This document shows, in pieces, positions 1 through 5,818 of a stretch of 8,052 nt of DNA; position 1 is the stretch's first letter; each line of letters starts with the position of its first letter. Origin of the DNA: Rickettsiales bacterium (lineage in GTDB: Bacteria > Pseudomonadota > Alphaproteobacteria > TMED127); the NCBI GenBank assembly GCA_002690875.1, contig NZGH01000049.1, positions 1-8,052 of the forward strand. The letters are read 5' to 3'. The notes beneath the pieces were generated by a model. That model did no database searches and was not told the origin of the DNA. It saw only the letters and a list, made by a program, of their open reading frames with translations. Position numbers and translations under genes: made by a program.

Positions 1-29
1 AATATAAATATAAAAAGGATTTTTTTCAT
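1..29 (-). CDS. Possible first codons of a leftward gene, cut by the window edge
   Basis: An ATG at bases 29-27 on the minus strand opens nine codons without a stop before the left edge, reading MKKILFIFI. A lysine pair followed by a run of large hydrophobic residues is what the start of a Sec signal peptide or membrane segment looks like. No good Shine-Dalgarno sequence precedes it, and such a short open stretch in A+T-rich DNA can arise by chance. If real, the gene is divergent from the Sel1-repeat gene and shares the intergenic region 30-157 with it. Nothing can be said about its function. Confidence 0.28.
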
Positions 30-87
30 ATAATTTTTACTAAGACCTAAATGATTAGAAAAAAAATTTAAAAAATTTATAAATAAT

Positions 88-116
88 TTGATATAACTTA
101 TAACTATATTTTTAAT
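88..116 (+). promoter_or_regulatory. Candidate sigma-70-type promoter for the Sel1-repeat gene
   Basis: TTGATA at 88-93 and TTTAAT at 111-116 are separated by 17 bases. Each hexamer matches five of six bases of the -35 and -10 consensus. Transcription would begin near base 123, leaving a leader of about 35 bases before the ATG at 158. The surrounding DNA is almost entirely A and T, so chance matches are common and this is only a candidate. Confidence 0.3.
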
Positions 117-157
117 TTTACTAATAAAAATTAGATTTAATTAAAAAAACTAAAAAA

Positions 158-1192
158 ATGAAACTTGTAAAATTAAATAACTATACAAATTTATATATTA
201 TAATTTTAATATATATTTTGTCGTGTTCAATAAATTCATATGCTTCTGAAAGAACTGAATATAAAGAAAACTTTGAAAAAAATTACCTTTATTGGGAAGA
301 ATTAGCTCTAAACGATGATCCCGAAGCCCAATATAACTTGGGGCTATTTAATTTTATAGGATTTGATAATCAAAATGATTATAGTAAGGCTTTTTATTGG
401 TTTAGTTTATCTGCTGATAAAAACTTTACTGAAGCTGAATATCAATTAGGAATAATGTACTTTCATGGATTTGGAATTAAAAAAGATATATTAAAAGCAG
501 TAAAGTTTTATTTAAGGGCGGCTAAAGGTGGGCATAAAAAAGCTCAATATTCACTTGGTATGCTTTACTTTGAAGGTAAAGGTATTCCTCAAAATTATAA
601 AGAAAGTTATAATCTATTTTTATCTGCTGCAAAAAATGGTGATCCAAATAGTCAAAATGCACTTGGAATTATCTTCAAGGATGGATTAGGAGTAACAAAA
701 AGTCTGGTTAAATCAGTATCATGGTTTAAATTAGCTGCTAAACAAAATCATAAGCAAGCTCAATTTAATTTAGGACTAATATATTTGGATGATAATTATT
801 CTAATAAAGATATAATTACAGCAATAAATTGGTTTAATCTTTCAGCTGAAAATGGATTGCCACAGGCTCAAAACAATTTAGCTTCAATTTATTATGAAGG
901 TTTTGGAATTCCTCAAGATTTCCAAAAAGCTACATATTGGTCTAAATTAGCTGCCAATAATGGAATAGCTCTTTCTCAGAGAAGGTTAGCTAATCTCTAT
1001 TATAACGGTTGGGGATTAGAAAAAGACTTTGTTTTAGCTCATGTATGGTGGAATATGGCTGCATCTCTTGGTGACAAAAAATCAATAGTTTTAAGAGATA
1101 ACTTACAAAAAGAAATGAATGATAACCAGATTGCAAAAGCTCAAGAGATTTCAAAAAAATGTATATTATCTAAATATTTAAATTGTTCTTAG
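158..1192 (+). CDS. Exported Sel1-repeat (SLR, TPR-like) protein
   Basis: This 344-residue protein starts with a signal sequence: K2 and K5, then a hydrophobic core at about residues 11-25. A signal peptidase I site is plausible after S-Y-A at 27-29. C23 in ILSC also makes a lipoprotein a weaker possibility. Seven Sel1-like repeats follow in exact 36-residue register, beginning at residues 55, 91, 127, 163, 199, 235 and 271, each with the pattern xxAQxxLGxxYxxGxGxxxDxxKAxxWxxxAAxxG. A degenerate eighth repeat starts near 307. Sel1 repeats fold into paired helices that act as protein-protein scaffolds, so a periplasmic or envelope adaptor role is likely but the partner is unknown. Two cysteines near the C-terminus (C335, C343) could form a disulfide. 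No Shine-Dalgarno sequence is seen before the ATG. It is the only clear rightward gene and its stop overlaps that of the convergent flavin dehydrogenase gene. Confidence 0.92.
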   Translation: MKLVKLNNYTNLYIIILIYILSCSINSYASERTEYKENFEKNYLYWEELALNDDPEAQYNLGLFNFIGFDNQNDYSKAFYWFSLSADKNFTEAEYQLGIMYFHGFGIKKDILKAVKFYLRAAKGGHKKAQYSLGMLYFEGKGIPQNYKESYNLFLSAAKNGDPNSQNALGIIFKDGLGVTKSLVKSVSWFKLAAKQNHKQAQFNLGLIYLDDNYSNKDIITAINWFNLSAENGLPQAQNNLASIYYEGFGIPQDFQKATYWSKLAANNGIALSQRRLANLYYNGWGLEKDFVLAHVWWNMAASLGDKKSIVLRDNLQKEMNDNQIAKAQEISKKCILSKYLNCS

Positions 1193-2625
1193 TTTATTAT
1201 TTTTCCTGGATTTAAAATGTTTAAAGGATCAAAAGATTGTTTAATTTCTCTCATTAACTCAATTATATTTTTATCTTTATAATTTAGTAGTTCTTTTTTC
1301 TTAAGTTGACCAATTCCATGTTCTGCACTAAAAGATCCTTCTAAGTTATAGACATTATTTAGAATAATTTCTTTAAAAACATCAATATTTTCATTAAAGA
1401 AAACTAAATCTTTTGAATTTCCTATTAAATTAAAGTGAATATTTCCGTCACCTAAGTGACCAAATGCACAAATAGAAAATTGATCATATTTTTTTAATAA
1501 TTCATCAGTAGTTTTATTCCAAAACTTGATAATCTTATTAAGAGGCAATGAAATGTCATGTCTTAAAACATTACCTTCAAGTCCTTGGGCAATATTAGCA
1601 CTTTCCCTTATTTCCCATATTTGTTTTTGTTGATGATTTGACTGAGCAATAATAGCATTTTTAATAATTTTTTTATTTATTAAATTTTCTAAAATTGATA
1701 AAACTCTATTTTCGAAAATTGTTTTATTTTCGATATAGTTATCTAGATCAAATTTGGAATTTGTAATAATATCTATAATACCTATAAAATCTGGATTATC
1801 AGAAAATGGTTTTTTGAACCTTGGGAAATGTTTATAAATAATACCTAAAATCTCTTTAGTCATTAATTCAAATGCTTCAATATCATTTCCTAAATTCAAT
1901 TTTAAATCATACATTGCTTCCATAGCCATTTCAATTTTTTCAAACTGAACACAAACTGTAATTTTAGCTTTTGGTTTTTCAAACAATTTAATTTTCGCTG
2001 CAGATATTATTCCTAAAGTACCCTCAGAACCAACTAATAATTTATGAAATGGATATTCAGTATTATCTTTAAAAGGTTTGGATAAATTATTAATTATATT
2101 TCCATTAGGGAGTACAGCTTCAATTCCTAATACAACATCCCTGGTTGAACCATATCTAATAACATTATTTCCTCCTGCATTTGTTCCTATGTTGCCGCCT
2201 ATTGTGCAAGAACCTTTAGATGATAAATCAATAGGAAAGACCTTTGATAATTTATCAACTTCATTTTGAATATTTTCTAAAATACAACCACTTTCAACTA
2301 TAATAGTATTAGAAACAACATCTATTGATCTTATTTTATTTAATTTTTTAAATGAAATTAATATATTATTAGAATTATTATTTGGAGTTGCTCCTCCACA
2401 AAGTCCGGTATTTCCACCTTGAGGAACTAGATAAAGTTTATTTATTCTTGCAAAATCTATTAATTCTTTAATTTCATTTATATTTTCAGGAAAGACAACA
2501 GCGATAGCTTTTCCAAAAAATTCTTTTCTCCAATCTTCTAAATAAGGCTTTTTATCGGTTATATTAATAAGTATTTCAGAGCTAAAAATTTTTTTTAATT
2601 TTTTAACTACTTTTTTAGTATCCAT
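1189..2625 (-). CDS. FAD-linked D-2-hydroxyacid dehydrogenase, GlcD / D-2-hydroxyglutarate dehydrogenase-like
   Basis: This is a full-length 478-residue member of the vanillyl-alcohol-oxidase/PCMH flavoprotein family. The N-terminal FAD domain (about 35-215) carries PQGGNTGLCGG at 68-78, GTNAGGNNVIRYG at 147-159 and GSEGTLG at 199-205. The C-terminal FAD-oxidase domain has RHDISLP at 356-361 and onwards, HLGDGNIH at 390-397, EHGIG at 435-439 and NPGK at 472-475. H390, H397 and E435 match the positions that bind the active-site metal in D-2-hydroxyglutarate and D-lactate dehydrogenases. The family oxidises D-2-hydroxyacids such as D-lactate, glycolate or D-2-hydroxyglutarate and passes electrons to the respiratory chain or an electron-transfer flavoprotein. 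The exact substrate cannot be read from sequence. Its start overlaps the upstream sua5-type gene by 11 bases, which suggests translational coupling. No GlcE or GlcF partner is present, which favours a single-subunit D-lactate or D-2-hydroxyglutarate type over glycolate oxidase. Confidence 0.93.
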   Translation of the reverse strand: MDTKKVVKKLKKIFSSEILINITDKKPYLEDWRKEFFGKAIAVVFPENINEIKELIDFARINKLYLVPQGGNTGLCGGATPNNNSNNILISFKKLNKIRSIDVVSNTIIVESGCILENIQNEVDKLSKVFPIDLSSKGSCTIGGNIGTNAGGNNVIRYGSTRDVVLGIEAVLPNGNIINNLSKPFKDNTEYPFHKLLVGSEGTLGIISAAKIKLFEKPKAKITVCVQFEKIEMAMEAMYDLKLNLGNDIEAFELMTKEILGIIYKHFPRFKKPFSDNPDFIGIIDIITNSKFDLDNYIENKTIFENRVLSILENLINKKIIKNAIIAQSNHQQKQIWEIRESANIAQGLEGNVLRHDISLPLNKIIKFWNKTTDELLKKYDQFSICAFGHLGDGNIHFNLIGNSKDLVFFNENIDVFKEIILNNVYNLEGSFSAEHGIGQLKKKELLNYKDKNIIELMREIKQSFDPLNILNPGKIIN

Positions 2626-3577
2626 TTTGGTTTGAAGCCCTTTGAAGTCTGTTATTTATAGCTCTTCCAACTCCCTTATCTGGAATTGGAGCAACTACTA
2701 TCTTATTAGGATTTTTTTTATCAACTTTTCTTAACATTTTAAATAAATTTGAAGCTACTTCTTCTAAGTTACCTTTTTTACTTAAATTTAATTGTATCCC
2801 AGAAAATTTTTTATCTGGTTTTATATTTTTAAAAGTTAAAAACGCATCATTGTCTTGTGGGAGAGTTGAATTAATTATTAATTTTGAGTTAGGTGAATAA
2901 TGTCTTAATAATTGGCCAGGGCTTTCAATAATAATGTTATTATCCATTAAAAATTTGACTTTTAAATTTTTTTCAATTTCCTCAGATGAAATCAGACCCG
3001 GTCGCAAAAGAATGGGGTTATCATTTCTTGCATCAATTACAGTGGACTCTAAACCTCCTTTAGTAAATCCATCATCAAGTATCATTTTGATATTATCCCC
3101 AAAATCATCTCTAACATCATTCGCACATGTTGGACTTAACTTTCCAGATTTATTTGCACTTGGAGCAGCAATTGGAATTTTTGAAGAATTAAGTAAATTT
3201 AAAAATGGTTTATGATTGGGTATTCTTATAGCAATACTATTAAGGCCAGCAGATACTAATAAGGAAATTTTACAAGCCTTTTTTCTTTCTAAAATTAAAG
3301 TTAAAGGGCCAGGCCAATATTTTTCTGCCAATTTTATAGCTAAAGGTGTTTTATATACATAATTGAAAACTTCATTTAAAGAATTAACATGGACAATAAG
3401 AGGATTAAAATCTGGTCTATTTTTTAATTTGAAAATTTTGGAAACTGCTTTATCTGACCTAGCATCTGCTCCTAAACCATAAACAGTTTCAGTTGCAAAG
3501 GCAATAACATCCCCTGATATAAGAAATTCTGAGGCAATTTTAATAGAGTTTTTATCAAAATTGAAAATATTATTCAT
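2615..3577 (-). CDS. tsaC: Threonylcarbamoyl-AMP synthase, Sua5 type
   Basis: The enzyme makes L-threonylcarbamoyl-AMP from threonine, bicarbonate and ATP, the first step of the universal t6A37 modification of ANN-decoding tRNAs in the cytoplasm. The 320-residue protein has the full two-domain Sua5 layout. The YrdC domain (about 10-200) shows TETVYGLG at 29-36, KLKNRP at 50-55, WPGPLTL at 88-94, SAN at 140-142 and GLESTVID at 175-182. The C-terminal Sua5 domain (about 220-315) begins with SPGQLLRHYSP at 219-229 and contains the conserved APIPDKGVGRAINNRLQRAS stretch at 296-315. The short TsaC form would lack this second half. Its start overlaps the glycosylase gene by 8 bases and its end overlaps the flavin dehydrogenase by 11, so it sits in the middle of a coupled gene chain. 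It is expected to be essential or nearly so. Confidence 0.96.
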   Translation of the reverse strand: MNNIFNFDKNSIKIASEFLISGDVIAFATETVYGLGADARSDKAVSKIFKLKNRPDFNPLIVHVNSLNEVFNYVYKTPLAIKLAEKYWPGPLTLILERKKACKISLLVSAGLNSIAIRIPNHKPFLNLLNSSKIPIAAPSANKSGKLSPTCANDVRDDFGDNIKMILDDGFTKGGLESTVIDARNDNPILLRPGLISSEEIEKNLKVKFLMDNNIIIESPGQLLRHYSPNSKLIINSTLPQDNDAFLTFKNIKPDKKFSGIQLNLSKKGNLEEVASNLFKMLRKVDKKNPNKIVVAPIPDKGVGRAINNRLQRASNQNGY

Positions 3578-4208
3578 AAAAATTACTTGATATTCCTTCT
3601 CTTACCTCTAATCTATAAATTTGCCACATGACTAGAGCACCAGCACCTTGAAGAGGTTTCCAAGATTTAACTAATTCTATTAGTTCATTGGGTTTTGGTC
3701 TGTCTTTTAAATTAAAATAAATCCTTGCTCCTTCCTGAACTGCTATATCACCTTTTGGAAATGAATTTAAATCACAAAGAACAAATAATCGGTATATTTC
3801 TGCAGTCCAATCTCCAATACCTTTAACGCTTATAAGTTTATTGTGGGCTTTATCACTAGATAGTTTTTTAAGGTCATTGAGAACCAAATCTTTTGATATA
3901 ATTTTGTTAGCTAAATCTTTTGCGTAAGAAATCTTTTGTCTAGAAAGACCAATATCATTTAGAGTTTTATCAGGTAAGTTCAAAATATTTTTTTCATTTA
4001 TTGGTCTTAAACTTTCAATTTTAGACCAAATTGAATCTGCTACTTTAACTGAAATTTGCTGACCTAGAATCATTCTTAAAAGTGTTCTAAATCCTCCATT
4101 TAATGGTTTATCATTAGGAAAACCATATTTATCAATAATATTTTTTATATTATGATCTTTTTTAGCTAAGGTTAAAACTCCTTTTTGAAGGATATTAAGA
4201 TCTTTCAT
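3570..4208 (-). CDS. alkA: DNA-3-methyladenine glycosylase II, AlkA-type HhH-GPD
   Basis: This base-excision repair glycosylase removes alkylated bases such as 3-methyladenine from DNA. The 212-residue protein carries the HhH-GPD core: ILGQQIS at 47-53, which is typical of the family, the helix-hairpin-helix VKGIGDWTAE at 128-137, and a catalytic aspartate at D154 in FPKGDIAVQ, matching the AlkA aspartate. The WKPLQGAGALVMWQIY segment at 183-198 corresponds to the AlkA C-terminal WKPWRS-type motif. At 212 residues it lacks the extra N-terminal domain of E. coli AlkA (282 residues), as many short bacterial homologues do. There is no four-cysteine Fe-S motif, which argues against endonuclease III or MutY. 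Its ATG shares one base with the TAA of the upstream cytochrome gene, and its end overlaps the sua5-type gene by 8 bases. Confidence 0.92.
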   Translation of the reverse strand: MKDLNILQKGVLTLAKKDHNIKNIIDKYGFPNDKPLNGGFRTLLRMILGQQISVKVADSIWSKIESLRPINEKNILNLPDKTLNDIGLSRQKISYAKDLANKIISKDLVLNDLKKLSSDKAHNKLISVKGIGDWTAEIYRLFVLCDLNSFPKGDIAVQEGARIYFNLKDRPKPNELIELVKSWKPLQGAGALVMWQIYRLEVREGISSNFYE

Positions 4209-4630
4209 TAATTCTTATATTTTTTATGACATGCTTTACATGTATTACTAAAATCATTAAATAGAGAATTTACTTTATCAATATCTTTATCCAAGACTGC
4301 TATTTTAAAATTTTCAATGGCTGTAACATGATTTTGTACTTGAATTTTAAAATCTTCAAAATTATCCCAAATATCCTCACTTGCAGATCTGGAATAGCTT
4401 TCTGGTGGGAAATAATCAACCATTTTATTTGCCCAGTCTTCTACCTTTAAAATTTTTTCTTCTATAATAATAAAATCATTCTTACCAATAGCTTTATAAA
4501 TTTCTCTTAAATATTGTTTATTTTTTTGAAACATTTCTTGCCTATAATTTACTATTTCATCACTAAGTGCTATAAAAGATGGACTGATTAGTATTACAAA
4601 TAAAATAATTATTAATCTTTTGATTTTCAT
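4208..4630 (-). CDS. Periplasmic class II cytochrome c (cytochrome c'-like)
   Basis: This 140-residue protein has a Sec signal peptide (lysines at 2 and 4, hydrophobic residues 6-20, likely cleavage after ALS at 21-23) and one C-terminal haem-binding motif, CKACH at 131-135, followed by KKY. This layout, with the haem site at the end of a four-helix bundle, is typical of cytochrome c' and c-556. YRQEMF at 29-34 aligns with the YRQSAL segment of Alcaligenes cytochrome c', which places F34 at the distal haem position. EDIWDNFEDFK at 85-95 matches the conserved PEIW-type segment. H135 is the proximal ligand. Members bind NO or carry electrons in the periplasm. It lies 65 bases after cysC, preceded by a GAGAA sequence that can serve as a ribosome site, and its TAA overlaps the glycosylase ATG. 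A role as electron acceptor for a neighbouring pathway is conceivable but not shown. Confidence 0.9.
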   Translation of the reverse strand: MKIKRLIIILFVILISPSFIALSDEIVNYRQEMFQKNKQYLREIYKAIGKNDFIIIEEKILKVEDWANKMVDYFPPESYSRSASEDIWDNFEDFKIQVQNHVTAIENFKIAVLDKDIDKVNSLFNDFSNTCKACHKKYKN

Positions 4631-4695
4631 TTTATTCTCAAAATTTTGTTTTTATCTAATTTAATTAATAATATTTAAAGTTTAATAAAATATTA

Positions 4696-5310
4696 TCAAC
4701 AAAAAATTTTATCTTTAATTTCATCTAATATTTTGTTTGCTAATTCTTGAGCATTAAAAAGCTCAGTATCTAATGACATTTCTGGATTTTCGGGAATTTC
4801 ATAATCTGAGTCAATTCCTGTAAAATTTTTTAATTTTCCCAATCTTGCTTTTTTGTATAATCCTTTGGGATCTCTTTTTTCACAAATTTCAATTGGAGTA
4901 TCAACATATATTTCATAAAACTCATCTTTTTCAAGTAAATTTCTTGCCATTAATCTCTCTTGCTTGAAAGGAGATATAAAAGCAACTATAACAATTAGTC
5001 CTGCATCTAACATTAATTTTCCTACCTCAGATACTCTTCTAATATTTTCAATTCTAGCTTCGTTTGTGAAATCTAAATCTTTGTTTAAGCCTTGTCTTAC
5101 ATTATCGCCATCTAAAAGATAGGTATGTTTCCCAAGTGCACTGAGCTTTTGTTCTAATTTATCTGCAATTGTAGACTTTCCAGATCCAGAAAGACCTGTG
5201 AACCATATCATACATGGTTTTTGGTTTTTATTTGTTGATCGTACCTTTTTATTTATTTTCATGTTTTGCCAAAAAACATTTTCTAATTCTTTTGCCCCAA
5301 ATTCTTTCAT
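4696..5310 (-). CDS. cysC: Adenylylsulfate (APS) kinase
   Basis: CysC phosphorylates APS with ATP to give PAPS, the donor for sulfotransferases and the substrate of PAPS reductase. The 204-residue length is typical for a stand-alone enzyme. The P-loop GLSGSGKST is at 39-47, DGDNVR at 67-72, NIRRVSEVGKL at 89-99, FISPF at 111-115 and the nucleotide lid and APS-binding region FTGIDSDYE at 163-171. Family members usually read FTGIDSPYE, so D169 is a small change. There is no fused ATP-sulfurylase domain and no cysD, cysN or sat in view. A GGAG five bases before the ATG supports this start. A candidate promoter of its own lies about 40 bases upstream, so it may be transcribed separately from aprBA. 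The stop is TGA. Confidence 0.96.
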   Translation of the reverse strand: MKEFGAKELENVFWQNMKINKKVRSTNKNQKPCMIWFTGLSGSGKSTIADKLEQKLSALGKHTYLLDGDNVRQGLNKDLDFTNEARIENIRRVSEVGKLMLDAGLIVIVAFISPFKQERLMARNLLEKDEFYEIYVDTPIEICEKRDPKGLYKKARLGKLKNFTGIDSDYEIPENPEMSLDTELFNAQELANKILDEIKDKIFC

Positions 5311-5313
5311 TTA

Positions 5314-5319
5314 TTCTCC
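5314..5319 (-). promoter_or_regulatory. Shine-Dalgarno site of cysC
   Basis: On the minus strand the sequence reads GGAGAATAA directly before the cysC ATG, giving GGAG with a five-base spacer. It is the clearest ribosome-binding site in the window and fixes the cysC start, whereas several neighbours have none. Confidence 0.75.
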
Positions 5320-5356
5320 ACTAAATAAGCTTATAAATTATTATTCAAACTCATAT

Positions 5357-5362
5357 ATTATA
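5357..5362 (-). promoter_or_regulatory. Candidate -10 element upstream of cysC
   Basis: The minus strand carries a perfect TATAAT within AGTATAATAT, 46 bases before the cysC ATG. The -35 region 17 to 18 bases upstream is only A/T-rich (ATTTTT or AATTTT) and unconvincing. In such A+T-rich DNA a chance TATAAT is likely. The 121-base gap after the previous gene makes a separate cysC promoter plausible. Confidence 0.3.
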
Positions 5363-5431
5363 CTATAAGGATGATTTTAAAAAATTCTAATTTAATTGAA
5401 AAATGAAGATTGAAAAATTAAAATAAAATAA

Positions 5432-5779
5432 TTAATTCTTATTTATAAATAATTCGCCAGATTTATTTATTTGCATCGAATAATTATTATTACTTAATTC
5501 ATCAGAATAATAATTTTCGAAATAAGCTTGAATAACTGATGATAGATTATCTGGATTTTCATTTGTTGAATACCAAATAGATATTATTGTTCTTTTCTCC
5601 TCAGAGGGTACTGGAATAGATACATCAATAGTTCTTTTTAAATATAATGGTTCTTCAAAACTATCTTTAATATCTTCAACCATTATTGCTAAAACATTTT
5701 CATGATTTTCTGAATTAAAACATTTAATAAAATTATTGCCAAATTTATCTTTTGATATTTTAAATTCAAATTTAGACAT
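5432..5779 (-). CDS. Unrecognised 115-residue cytoplasmic protein between aprA and cysC
   Basis: I do not recognise this family. The 115-residue product has no signal peptide, membrane segment or metal-binding motif, and a single cysteine at residue 20. It looks like a small alpha/beta protein. Strand-like stretches occur near 3-8, 16-20, 28-34, 49-54 and 64-70, a helix near 78-90, and further strand-like stretches near 99-111. Acidic residues are frequent. It begins 39 bases after the aprA stop and is followed by a 121-base gap before cysC, so it is probably cotranscribed with aprBA. Its ATG is preceded by a run of eight T rather than a Shine-Dalgarno sequence. It is clearly more A+T-rich than aprA. 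The continuous frame and tight position after aprA make it a likely real gene. An accessory role in the Apr pathway is a guess from position only. Confidence 0.8.
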   Translation of the reverse strand: MSKFEFKISKDKFGNNFIKCFNSENHENVLAIMVEDIKDSFEEPLYLKRTIDVSIPVPSEEKRTIISIWYSTNENPDNLSSVIQAYFENYYSDELSNNNYSMQINKSGELFINKN

Positions 5780-5818
5780 AAAAAAAATTACAGTATATTC
5801 TAAATATCAGTATTATTC

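Noticed and set aside
2078..2269. Plus-strand 63-codon open frame inside the flavin dehydrogenase gene
   Set aside because: It lies opposite the conserved FAD-binding region of the dehydrogenase, has no recognisable motif, and is best explained as a shadow of that gene.
2934..3215. Plus-strand 93-codon open frame inside the Sua5-type gene
   Set aside because: It is antisense to strongly conserved YrdC motifs and shows no independent sign of coding.
4669..4695. Eight-base inverted repeat (TAATATTT / AAATATTA, 11-base loop) right after the cysC stop, as a terminator
   Set aside because: The stem contains only A-T pairs and no T-run follows on the minus strand. Such repeats are expected by chance in DNA this A+T-rich.
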